Assembly: GCA_900239685.1 (NCBI GenBank)
Contig: OENT01000123.1
Span: 129,328 to 193,327 of the forward strand
Source of the DNA: Rotaria macrura
Lineage: Eukaryota; Rotifera; Eurotatoria; Philodinida; Philodinidae
Reading direction: 5' to 3'
Length of the DNA stretch: 64,000 nucleotides
In this document: positions 53,681-64,000 of the stretch, in pieces
Position numbering within the stretch: the first letter of the stretch is position 1
How the letters are laid out: each line of letters starts with the position of its first letter
Made by a program: the position numbers and the translations under genes
Notes under the pieces: generated by a model
What the model was told of the DNA's origin: nothing
The model's input: the letters and a program-made list of their open reading frames with translations, nothing else
Databases searched by the model: none

Positions 53681-56124
53681 AACTACTATTCGTAATGAAG
53701 TCAAAGAAATAGTTGACAAGAACATGTTGAAAATGTTTGCAATGTTCTCCTGATAGTATTAAAATATAAGGAGAACATTTTTGGAGGACGATGCAAAATC
53801 TGCTGTTCATCATCGAACTCTCTAAAATGGCGTTAGGACAAGTTTCTATCATTGATAGAAAAAGATGATTGGTCTATTCTTGTATGCCACGAATTTTCTG
53901 TATTCTTGAATCGAAAGAACGTAGACATTCGATGAGAGAGCCATTCACAAAAATTGTTTATTGTAATCTCCTCTTTTAAAGCATATGTCGAATAACGAGA
54001 AGGATCTTATTTAAACGAATGATACACATAATTTCGTCGAACATTAAAACAGATCTTCTCAAAAACAGAATTAAGGACAACCAACAATTTTTCGATTCTT
54101 TTGAGAGAATAGTTGATACGATGTACTAACTAGAGGCATATCTATAGGTGAAGCATTTGTAAATTCGAAATGAATTATCTTAGAAATAGATGATATTTTC
54201 AGTTGATCATGAAGTTTTAGAAATAAATCATATCTGCCATCTCATCATTACTTGTTTCTGATGATGATTAAAGTATACAAGTACAAGAAGACTAATCATT
54301 GCGATATCTGTTTAGCAAATATTGAACAAGTCAACTTATTAATACAGTAGGATAAAGAGCAATACTCAGTTCTTCTTTGTCTTTGTAATTGTAATAGACG
54401 TACATATCAATGATGCAACTATGCATCACGGTGAATCTCAAAGTAGCACTTTGTCATAGGGAATCTTCTAAATTCTTACACTCAATTTTTTCTACTATGC
54501 AGACTAACACTTGTATTGGTAATTCGAATAATTAAAATAGTGTTACATTGATGATATCCGCTGTAAGTGTTGACCTATTTTATGCTCAGGTGATATTAGT
54601 TTGAAGTGCATGTTCAAAACAAAAACTGGCGGTATAGAAGATCTCGCAATTAATATTCAAATGAGGCTCGTATTGTAAAATCATCAATTCAAAGTAATAA
54701 AGAATGAGAAACTCATTCAAGACAACTTATCGTCATGATACAGTGGATAGTAGAAACGGAGAACGAAATATTTAGATTCCTGCAACTGATTGAGTTCAGA
54801 TGGTGAGCTTTGGTCTTAATATGGTTCTTCAACAATGAAACATTTTTCAATGATTAGTAGTATGCTCGACGTTTCTAATGTTTTCTATCGGTTATTGTTT
54901 AGTGGTAAACTGTGCATGAACCACTTTTTTCGAAACCCGGCTTTGGCTTGTATCTTACATTGATATGGTTTATCTGGAACGGTACCATCATTATTTAGAC
55001 TTTGGTCTTGAACATGTCGAGTTTCATCACTCAATGAGAGGTTTCTAGATGCTATCTAGTCTTGTTATACTTTGTCTAGTGGTAAAGGTAGAAACAAAAC
55101 TGTTTGAAGCAATCGACAAAATCATAGATATGATAAACGAGTAAGATTTTGTCGCAAGATTTTTGGAAAATTTGATTCACTTGGTATGATCTTTTTCATG
55201 TACTATTGAAACCATGAGGTAGTGCATTTTACTCTCATCAAGAAGTCAAATGGTTTCTATGAAAATCCGTAGAGAATCTGTTCATGTTCTGTAGTACACT
55301 AACCAAGTCCTGCAATTATATTTTGTAGGACTTTGTTTGAAAAAGAATCAGCATTATCTTCATCAATTCTCATCCATATCTACGCACATTATAGGTTTCG
55401 CACAAGATTCTCTCTACCAAAAACTAAAACAATTCGCGAAGACATCTTTGCTTTGGCAAGATTGTAGCCGCATAAGGGTTCCATGAATTTGTGTTAACAC
55501 ACTAGTACACAAAAATATATATCCCAATTGATTAACGTCAGCTAAAGTATTTATTCTGTTATGCTAGTAAAAACTAGATGTATTGAATAGATGAGGGTCA
55601 ATGAAAGATTGAACTACGCTGCAGTAAAACGGTCAATAATTTATCAACTTATATATATGCTAAATTTTGACTTCAGCATGTCGATAGATTCGAAAAGATT
55701 TAGCATTAATCGTTAACCTGAAACAAAGAAGTCTTTTTGTTACGTTCGCATGCTTTTGAGGAACATAGCAAATGTCATTACTGAGCAAACCTTGTTCAAC
55801 AGTTCATGTCCACCTCTAAACACCCAAGATTATACATGATGAGTATTAATATTAGTATGCTTTTTCGTTGCTTATTTCAATGGACATATTAGAAGAAATG
55901 TAAAATTATGAAAGAAACAGATAGTGAATCGTGAGTATCACTAGCATAAAGAATTAGAGCATTCGTGCCACCATAGGGTATTGACTTGGTTTTCAAATAT
56001 TAAAAAGAACTAAACGAGAACATTTTTTGATAATCAGTCATTCTAAAAAAACAATCCTGTGTGATTATTTTGCTTCAGTATTATAAAACTAATGAATACA
56101 GATGAGTTTCCCAATTCAAAACAA

Positions 56125-56223
56125 GGGATGCAACGGTGACCATGATTCACTGGTTCACCGTTCCAATCTTTAACCAACGTACCTGTTACTGATTGGACAG
56201 TTTATCGTCACCATTGCATCTCT
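56125..56223. repeat. Small inverted repeat, possible MITE
   Basis: GGGATGCAACGGTGACCAT at the left pairs with ATCGTCACCATTGCATCTCT at the right with a few mismatches, about 99 bp in all. It may be a tiny non-autonomous element. Confidence 0.45.
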
Positions 56224-56694
56224 AAACAATACAAGACAAAAATGCTACACTGGGAAACTTTGTTCAAATGCAAGTCACGTAATAACCTAGTGCTCTCTGT
56301 GTCTAGAGTGAAGATCGATGCAAGATACACAATCATACATGAACAAATATTTAATAAGAAAAAAGCTGTTCTTTTTTGTACAGATATTCTTTATGATACG
56401 AAGGAGAAAAGAGTCGAAAATCAGATTAATAATTACAGTGGATTAACAACGATACACAATTTAAACACACATCTATCACAAAGCTTACTAGTTTATATTA
56501 AAGCAATGCCATAGTTATTGATATTAATCTGCACTTAATAGTTATTGTTCCTGTTTAGTTTCTGTAGCATGTATAGATATTTTGGTGGGATACTTATGGC
56601 CACGAGTTCTATTCTCTATGTTCTTGTAGATGATGACTATCATTTCGTAGATAGCACTATGTTGTTATTTTCTTTGTTCGGTACTATTTGAAAT

Positions 56695-57623
56695 ATGTAT
56701 CACAAAGGGATATTTATTCTATTGATTACTTGGGAAGTTCCAGCTATTTTTATCTCAATACTTATTTTTGTTTACATTGCTTCGGATTATACAACTCACA
56801 TAAAACGACATCATTATACTTGGCTTGCTCTACTGATTGCCAATTTTTTTCAATGAGCTAGTTTCCGACATGTGCATGCCAATGAGCTACTATCGTCTCG
56901 GAACTGTATCACCTGCAATAGCGAATGCATACTGTGTATGGTGAACAGGGTAGGCATTTTCTTTATTGGGTTTTGCATTATTTAGGATGGCCTGGATATC
57001 AATCGAGCGACATCTACTAATTTTTCGTGTCCAAGAAAATTTTCAAATGTCGTAGGAAAAATATCGACTTTGTCTTGCACTGACACTAGTTTCTGCATCA
57101 TGTGACCACTGATCTTTTTTTTCATAGCAGTTGTCATTAGTCCACATTGTAGTACTCAATGTGATTTTGATTCGATGATGTGTGGTACTCCATGTTACTT
57201 CGATGAAGAGTTCATTGGCAAATTTGATTTTCTCTTTAATATAGTTGTTCCCTTTGGAATCATCGTTTGATTTACAAGAACACTTCCGTTGGTCAAGTAT
57301 TCAATTGGAGGCGCTATAGAAAAATGACTATTCAACTATGGACTGTGCCTTCGCTATACATGGGATTTTGGCTACCGGATACAATAGTTCAATGGATTCA
57401 GATTACTGTCGTACCTTCATTTATGATTGATAGAGTCGATACTCTTTTATTTATTTTATATTTCATTCGACACTGTTCACCAATTGTATCATTGCGTGTA
57501 TTTCCAGAACTGATTGAGAAGATACTGAAGTTCATTCGTGATCCAAAAGGGAATATAATCGACGTAACCAGTCTCAGTGGTAATCAAAGACGAGCAGTAG
57601 CTACTATTAACATTCTAGGATGA
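56695..57623 (+). pseudogene. Decayed 7-TM receptor (rhodopsin-like GPCR) gene
   Basis: Pieces of a 7-TM receptor lie in order but in different frames. TM1 reads LLITWEVPAIFISILIFVYI (from 56719). The TM2-TM3 part is in a second frame (MPMSYYRLGTVSPAIANAYC, then MAWISIERHLLIF, the DRY-region counterpart). A Cys-rich loop (CGTPCYFDEEF) is back in the first frame. TM6-TM7 occupy a third frame (57267-57623: MTIQLWTVPSLYMGFWLPDT, with the FWLP counterpart of CWxP). At least three frameshifts and several internal stops (for example TGA and TAG after AYCVW) break it. This type of receptor is greatly multiplied in bdelloids. It is not expected to make a working receptor, though the last 118 codons remain open. 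Ligand unknown. Confidence 0.75.
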
Positions 57624-58583
57624 TGATTTTATGAATGAACCAAAAACAAACAATATTCGTATTATCGTTGTATAAAAAAAGACAACTATATGAGTGTACA
57701 CTGTTCTTCTCTCTCTCTCTCTCTCTCCTCTTTATATCTGATTTGACAAATATACAAAAACTGCAATATATTGTTGCTCTCAACCGTGTTTAACCGAAAG
57801 AGCTGTGATACTGAGTATGATAGACAAAATCAATCTTTTCTTATGTACTTGCAAAATAGTATTAGAATAGAGTAGTAAAACAAATGTATTGATATAGATG
57901 GAAACATCACTACAGATCATCTATTAGCTCGAAAAATGACAAAAACAAATCAAACATCCAAATATCATCCATTTATTCTAGATCTATAAATGCATTTCGA
58001 AATTACATGTATAGATTAAAGATACCAACATGTTTACTCATTGAATAGGACAAATTTTTATCAATGTCTCGTGCATCTTAGAAAAAAGAAAATCCGAGAT
58101 TTACGATTTATTGATGAATACATTATGATAGAGTTGAAAACTATACTAAATCAATACGAATGGAAACTATTTAAAAACTCTCATACAGTTAGAATTCATC
58201 GAAATATTTTGTTAACATAATCCTAAGCAAATGTTGTAGGGACATCATCAAATCTAAACTTACGGCAGTTTTATCGATGTTGAAACGGGAACATGTCAGG
58301 TCATTCTAGGTTTTGTATTCTCTATATCTTACATGCACGGTATCACATTCAATATAAATATTCATTTCTACTTGACGAATATATTCTATGGATGATTTCC
58401 TTTAAATTCTTGATTGAAAATAATGCAAGAAAACTTATCGAATAAGAAAAAAGGACTAAAAAGTGAAACCAACAATAGAAATTTTTTATTGTAAATATTT
58501 AAAATTGCTATTTTTTTTTCATACGAATTCATGTTAAAACTTTTAACTTTAATCGAAACAATCAAATTACAGTTAAACATCTT
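57624..58583. other. Intergenic between GPCR pseudogene and XPR1 3' end
   Basis: About 960 bp with a (CT)n tract at about 57708-57727 and the XPR1 3' UTR at its right end. No coding sequence seen. Confidence 0.45.
58485..58490 (-). promoter_or_regulatory. Polyadenylation signal of XPR1
   Basis: AATAAA on the minus strand, about 95 nt past the XPR1 stop codon. Confidence 0.5.
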
Positions 58584-61500
58584 TTACAAATGAATTGAAA
58601 AAATTGTTTTGCTCACGGTTTTTATATCGTTTCGTAGTGCATTAATATCCGGAGTTTCTTGTTTCGGATACGAAGATTGACTGTTTGAATGTGGTAAACT
58701 ATTGGTTGGAACAATGCGTGGTAATTTCCTTGCTATCAACGATGTAAGAGCTTTGGATTTACTTGCACGGGAACGAATCACGGAGGTGTTGGCCAATTCT
58801 TCAACGATAGTAACTTTTCTTCGAAATATAGAATCTTTACTGCTTATTGGTTCATTCAATATATCGTTATCACACGATACTTGACCTCCATTGACATGTG
58901 TTCTTTTATCTTCCATATTTTCTGGCGATTTTAAGTTTCGTGCAGATGATAATGGTACAATAGAAATGTCACGAATCGCACGAAATTCGCCACAGTTGTT
59001 TAGATGCTCATTTTCTAAACGTAAATAATTCCAAAAAAATCTTCGAAGTATTTCCATCAAACCTAATAGAAAACCGATGACATCAACATATTCAGCAAAT
59101 GTACCATGAAAATGGATAAATATATTCACAATCCATATATATCGAAGTAGAATATCTCCTACTATAGCAGCATAATAGTAAACTTTCGATGAATAGACAA
59201 TATTATCACGTAAATATTTATTTTCACCTGCATTTTTATCGAAAAAACCCCAGTCCATCTTTAGATCCCAGATAAGTTTATACGTAGAACCAATCAGTGA
59301 TGCCAATATCCATAAATAAACAAAAGGATTCGATTTTCGATTGTCATTATACTTGTTATGAGTAGCACGTCGTAATCCATTGGCAACAGCAGTGAGAAAT
59401 CCTGTAGAATATTTAACAGCATTTGCTAGATGTGGAAATTTATGTTTAGTATCTCGATATCGTCGAAGACATTGTGCAAAACGAAACCAAGATGGTAGCA
59501 TTACGGAAAGAGTTTGTAAAAAAATTTTTTTCCAATCATTGTAGAAAAAAGCCTTAGTCGCCGTTGAATTCGTTAGTAACCAACTACGGTCAAATATGTA
59601 GAAATACAGGATGTGTTCAAGATCGAAAAAAAACAGTTCAACTGATGTTAACTGATCTCCGAGCCAGAAATCAGCGAAACCAACACGATGAAAAGGTGCT
59701 GAGACCACTCGACCGAGTGTTTTCAGAAACCAGAATCGAGCTCGATGATAGAATATTGATATTGGATTGATCAGAAAGATAAGAATGAGAATCATGCAGA
59801 TTAATGGTTGTGCAAACGGGTAAAAATTATAATACGATGATATGATGAAACCAACAAAACTAAGAAACCATAGAACAAAAAGAAATGATCCGATTTCGAG
59901 AAATTGCTGATATGTTAAATGATGTCGTGGATCAATCTCAAATATAAGAATATGATTTACGCCTGCTTTTGACCAACCAAATACATTGAAACCGACTAAT
60001 ACAATAAATAAGATGACAAGGAATGAAGAACGATATAAAAGTAATGCTTGACGCCAAGCCAATGGATTAATGAATTTGGCTTCATGAATTAATATACCAA
60101 GACATATCACTGTTGGTATTAATATACATATCATGCCTAAAAGTAGATATTGTTTTATGTATCTCGAATGATAACTAAGAGTTTTGATTCGTTTTGCATT
60201 CAAATGAACGTTTTTTAAAATTTTCTGTATATTTTAAAAGAAAGAAAATAGTGCTGATTGTTCGTGTCGGATTATTCAAGAAATCCATGATCTGAGTCAT
60301 CACGTACCGATAAACAGTCCAACACGAAATGTAACCATTTGTGATTGTTTCTCTTCGAGTGGTGGTACACGCAGACGTTTCATCGCTTGAGCTCGGTTGC
60401 CTGACTCCAAGCATTGTGTATAGACAGATTCAACATCTTGAATAAGTTCGTCGACACGTTGTGATGTTTTGAATAGAGTTGTGTCAATATTGGCTTTTCT
60501 GAAAGAAAACACATACACATCTATTTTCAAAAATAACCTATTGAGATATCACTCCATAGTTTTAATAAATTTCAGGAACTACGAGAAGCCACTGAAGTCG
60601 ATGAAAATCAAAGTTACAAATATTCTGAAGTATGGTACTTACTGTCAAAGGAGAAAAAACTGATTAACATTAATTAGTTACTCTCGGTCATTTTTACCAC
60701 TAGATAGTGAGCTGAAATTTATTTTCACAATACGTCTATTGAAGTTTGACTTGTTATCTCTCTGAATATCACAGCTTACCGCCATTCCCCTCCACGTGTT
60801 GTTTCAAAGAGTTTATCATGTTTTTTCAATATTTTCCGGAAACCAGTATCATTGAGTGTTTGATAATTTTGCAGTAGTATAAGCATTAGATAAAGTTCAC
60901 TGAGAGCCATTCTAATACGATTTCGTTTTCTGAAAATTTTCCGAAGTTGTTGTTCTTCACGTGCTTTATCGAATAATCGACCAGGAGAAAATTTCATGGC
61001 CAACTTCACTGGAGTTTGCTGTTGTATAGAATCTGTTCTATTTGTTTCATTATCCTTTCCATTGAAGGTAGTATTATAATCATTAGCCAGTCCTATTCGA
61101 TCGGTGAAACACTGTTGATTATGCTTGATATATTCAAGTTCATTCATTAAACTTTCGAAATGTCTCAACGCTCTAAATATACAAAGCATACATATCGTAC
61201 GTCTCGATTTCAAATATCATGATTCTATGATTAGATTATATAGACTATCATGTGAATTACTTAGTCCATTACGTGTCTAACTTTTCATACATACTCGGCT
61301 AATTTTTCAATAAAGAATGTGTTGACTTTCGATGCTTCCTTTTCACATAACTGTAAATATAAGGCAAACGAATTCAAAATACAAGCGATGAACTACAATT
61401 AATCCGTTATACTTGAAAAAATTGTCCGTCTACACGAATGAAATATTCTTCACGTAATCGATTATCTTCGGTGTTTGAATTTTGCGGTGCTGTATTAACC

Positions 61501-61595
61501 GATTGTATTAAGAATTCTTTCATATGTTCATATTGAACGTATTGAGAACGCCATTCAGGTGTTAAATGTTCGACTAGATATTTGCCGAATTTCAT
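58584..61595 (-). CDS. XPR1: XPR1-type phosphate exporter (SPX-EXS)
   Basis: Five exons (61595-61413, 61350-61295, 61172-60780, 60498-60308, 60136-58584) join in phase to give 791 residues. The SPX domain (about 1-205) starts [19 protein letters not shown] and ends with [18 protein letters not shown], whose KKHDK (196-200) belongs to the inositol-pyrophosphate-sensing surface. [11 protein letters not shown] leads into the membrane part, where RVGLFIG joins [11 protein letters not shown] across the last intron. The EXS domain carries [71 protein letters not shown] and [22 protein letters not shown]1 exports inorganic phosphate across the plasma membrane. The Ser-rich cytoplasmic tail is longer than in human XPR1 (696 residues). 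The 5' end has an acceptor-like TTTCTTTAG 13 nt before the ATG. Confidence 0.97.
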
Positions 61596-63074
61596 CTTGA
61601 CTATTTAGCTAAAGAAATGAACGTTTGAATTTTCATTGTGTAAGACTAATTGTCGTTCACTATAAATCATTGTGTTTTTTTTTATTCGGTTACTTTTCAT
61701 TCGATCAGCTTATGTTACTCACACAGATTTCCTTATCAAACGTAATATTATAAGGAAATAAAGACGAACACTGAAGAACTCACCAATTCCTCTTTTACTT
61801 AGTAAATAGTTACCTTCAACTATCAGACTTGTGGACTTGTAAATATGCAAATCAAAGATTGTTTTGATAAAATCGCACGATATTTCGATTCCTTGTCGAC
61901 CTCTACTTTGTTCTTCGTGTGACTTAACATCATATGTTGTTATTCGTTTGATATAATCAGTCCTCCGTCACGAGAATCATAGAATGTAGGTCTCAAATGT
62001 AGCAATGTACAAGCTGCAGCCACTTATTCACCATGTCATTCCAGCTTATATGAGAATCCCATTTATTCATATGCACAAATACGATGAAGAAACGTAGTGT
62101 AAATTATGAGAACGCTCGATTTCTATGCATATGACAGAAGATTTACATTTTACTGTTGGAATTTCTAATCTTAATTCTTGATGAAAAATAACAGAGTCAG
62201 TCATTATTATAGCTATTCAGTCGCCTAAATAAGAAGCGAGAATTAACATTCAGAACATGATAGAGTGATACGATTTTGAATTATTACAGTCTTCTGAAAC
62301 ATTTTTAACCATTAACCAAATAAAAATTTTCGTGATTCACAAGTATATCGTCCTTGTTTTTGTCGCATTTCATACTAGTATATGTTTTGCCATCGTCCTG
62401 TTTTTCGACAACATGTCCTTGAGAGTCTGTTTCAATCATATCATTTTCTTTTCAATTCATATTTTAAGTTTACCTACGAGTATTCTTTGGACTATTAGGA
62501 TAATATAATTAACTTGAAACTGTTGTTGAATACTGTGGCCAATAAAGATCATCAAACAATTCTGAATCATTCTTTTTTTTATGGATTTCACATATGTTTA
62601 CGAAGAAAAACAGTCAAAACAAATTCAAAATGCTAGTTTTCACCATTTATAATCCGTTTCTATCCGAGATCATATCAATAAGAACTTCCTACTTCAAATA
62701 TACCTCACTTGCGTAAACCGTTACAAACCTTTGCGCTTATAGCTTTACAGCTGTTTTGTATGAAAGACGTGAGTTCCACATTTCAACGTTCATAGTGGTA
62801 GATCAACGAACTTTTTTCTTTCATTCAGACGAAATTAAATAGTTTTGCACTATTTCAATATTTCAAAGAAAAACAAGAATAGAAAACTGATTTTCTGTAT
62901 ACGCATTAAACTCTACTCAACTTGAATTCGATGGTTGTGTCATGTCAAAAAATACAGGGTTAACAGATGTTCTCTAAAAATGCCCAGTTTGGCTTTATAT
63001 ACATAAAACATGAATATGAAATTGTTAATTTTTTATGCGTTATTTTCAATCCAAAAGAATAAAGCTCTATGTAA
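61596..63074. other. Intergenic upstream of XPR1
   Basis: About 1.5 kb of AT-rich DNA with the XPR1 promoter region at its left end. I see no coding sequence or repeat. Confidence 0.45.
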
Positions 63075-63520
63075 TATGAGCTGGAAAGAAGGTGTATCTA
63101 TGACTATGGTAGTTAACTTTGAAGATAACAATCTCTGACCAACATCGTAAATTGGGTGCGACGAAAGATCAACGGATTGTCGGTGGTAATGGACGCAGAA
63201 ATCGTTTCAATTATCTCTCAGAGCCATCATACGTTTCTGTAGATCGAAATCATTCAGTGTACTTGTCCGCATGGTCAACTCATCGTGTGATGAAATAGTT
63301 GGAAGATATGAAACAAATTATCGTTATGGTTGATGGAGGATATGTACGATTCATGCATTGGCAGGCACAAAGTAGTCACACAGAGAAGTGCAAATAGTGG
63401 TAGAAACGGCCTTGTAAAACAATCGAACCAACTTGATCGATTTGTTGACTAGTCATTCGATCGGCACGATAATCTTCATATCATCTTTGATTTAGGGAAT
63501 GATAGCGCTCTGTATACAGT
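63075..63520 (+). pseudogene. Decayed NHL-repeat protein gene
   Basis: Fragments of NHL repeats follow one another: MSWKEGVSMTMVV (about 63075-63113), then in the frame of 63131 LGATKDQRIVGGNGRRNRF, EPSYVSVDRNHSVYLSAWST and HRVMK, ended by a TAG at 63296-63298. A third unit reads VKQSNQLDRFVD then SFDRHDNLHIIF after further stops and frame changes. The pattern (GGNGxGN, P-xVxVDRxxSVYxSxxxxHRVMKW) is that of the many NHL/PknD-like proteins in bdelloid genomes. The copy is broken by stops and shifts and has no start. Function of intact relatives is not established. Confidence 0.7.
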
Positions 63521-64000
63521 ACGAGTGACAGTACCAACATGTGGAAATTTTCCTAGTTTCGTTTTACCTTCATGTGTGCAGCTTTTTCCAACCTAGCATT
63601 GTTTGTAGTCATTTAGAGATATCATACTTGCTATAAGAAATACATGGTTGTGAAAAAGCTAGATTTCGTACCTTTTATTTTCACAATAACAACTTTGATA
63701 CTAAGACGCAACATGATCGATTACGAAACTCTTCGAGTACAAAAATTCAATATGAATTCCTATAAATAGGAAAATTTGAGAGTATAGAGCTTGCCAGTAA
63801 GTGCTTGTGTCCTTGGGTGTATAAGACCGAATAAAATAATTTATGATCAAGAAACTCATTCGAAAGACACGAATCGAATTGTAAATGGGTTCGCGCGCAA
63901 CAAACATTCATACACCCTTCCTATTCAATGTTTTTGTCCTTGACTTTTATATTTCACAGTTTGCTTGCTAGTTTTCTGAGTATCCTTTCGATGAGAAACA
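63521..64000. other. Window end, no gene seen
   Basis: AT-rich DNA with a 68-codon minus-strand ORF (63701-63907) lacking any motif. The first part may continue the decayed NHL gene. Confidence 0.4.

Larger units (their letters stand above)
52868..56694. other. Intergenic after SEL1L
   Basis: About 3.8 kb. It holds the SEL1L 3' UTR with a CT tract, a 107-bp hairpin (53371-53477), a possible transposase scrap (53584-53680) and a small inverted repeat (56125-56223). The rest is AT-rich with no ORF over about 90 codons and no recognised gene. Confidence 0.45.

Noticed and set aside
54890..54970. Stretch resembling a tRNA-like TAGTGGTAAA box
   Set aside because: No matching B box, acceptor stem or anticodon arm could be folded.
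60136..60260. An alternative acceptor near 60245 for the last XPR1 exon, giving a longer N-terminal reading of that exon
   Set aside because: Phase fails there. The acceptor at 60137-60138 keeps frame and joins RVGLFIG to the first membrane helix as in XPR1 of other animals.

Overview
This is a eukaryotic, animal, AT-rich window with many short GT-AG introns (often 50-80 bp) and some longer ones. I read it as a bdelloid rotifer chromosome segment. The main reasons are an ionotropic glutamate receptor with a potassium-channel-like VGYG pore signature (known from the bdelloid Adineta vaga), decayed copies of NHL-repeat and 7-TM receptor genes of the kind bdelloids carry in large numbers, and splice acceptors sitting just before start codons, as expected in an animal that uses spliced-leader trans-splicing. 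Long intergenic stretches (3-4 kb) argue against a very compact genome, but I cannot name the genus. I rebuilt the multi-exon genes by hand from splice sites and checked reading phase across every junction.

Layout. 1-195 (+): 3' end of an ADP-ribosylglycohydrolase. 586-3381 (-): single-exon glutamate receptor channel. 6820-8186 (-): seven-exon OTU-type deubiquitinase. 10246-22972 (-): 19-exon, 1326-residue protein with ankyrin repeats, a discoidin-like domain, a SAM-like domain, an Ig/FN3-like region and a long disordered tail; a 523-residue ORF lies on the same strand inside its last intron. 23042-23772 (-): PIGH, only 69 bp upstream of that gene. 26258-26689 (-): SF3B6. 30722-36010 (+): WDR20. 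36742-39681 (+): two-domain rhodanese (MPST/TST type). 39822-42397 (+): NDUFB11. 43519-45347 (+): Brat-type NHL protein. 45791-52867 (+): SEL1L. 56695-57623 (+): dead 7-TM receptor gene. 58584-61595 (-): XPR1 phosphate exporter. 63075-63520 (+): dead NHL-repeat gene.

Mobile DNA. Two copies of one palindromic, TA-flanked inverted-repeat element sit in introns, at 40471-41209 and 51197-51946. The first has perfect 101-bp arms and contains a 537-base assembly gap. A third, unrelated foldback lies in the large WDR20 intron (about 33301-33790). Smaller inverted repeats occur at 53371-53477 and 56125-56223.

How the genes work together. Most are unrelated housekeeping genes. Loose themes are ubiquitin and ER quality control (OTU protease, the USP12/46 cofactor WDR20, the HRD1 partner SEL1L) and ER/membrane biology (PIGH, XPR1). 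Two tight same-strand pairs, PIGH with the ankyrin/SAM gene and MPST with NDUFB11, look like possible operons. The most interesting items are the VGYG glutamate receptor, the unusual ankyrin-discoidin-SAM protein with its nested ORF, the operon/trans-splice pattern, and the palindromic element behind the assembly gap.
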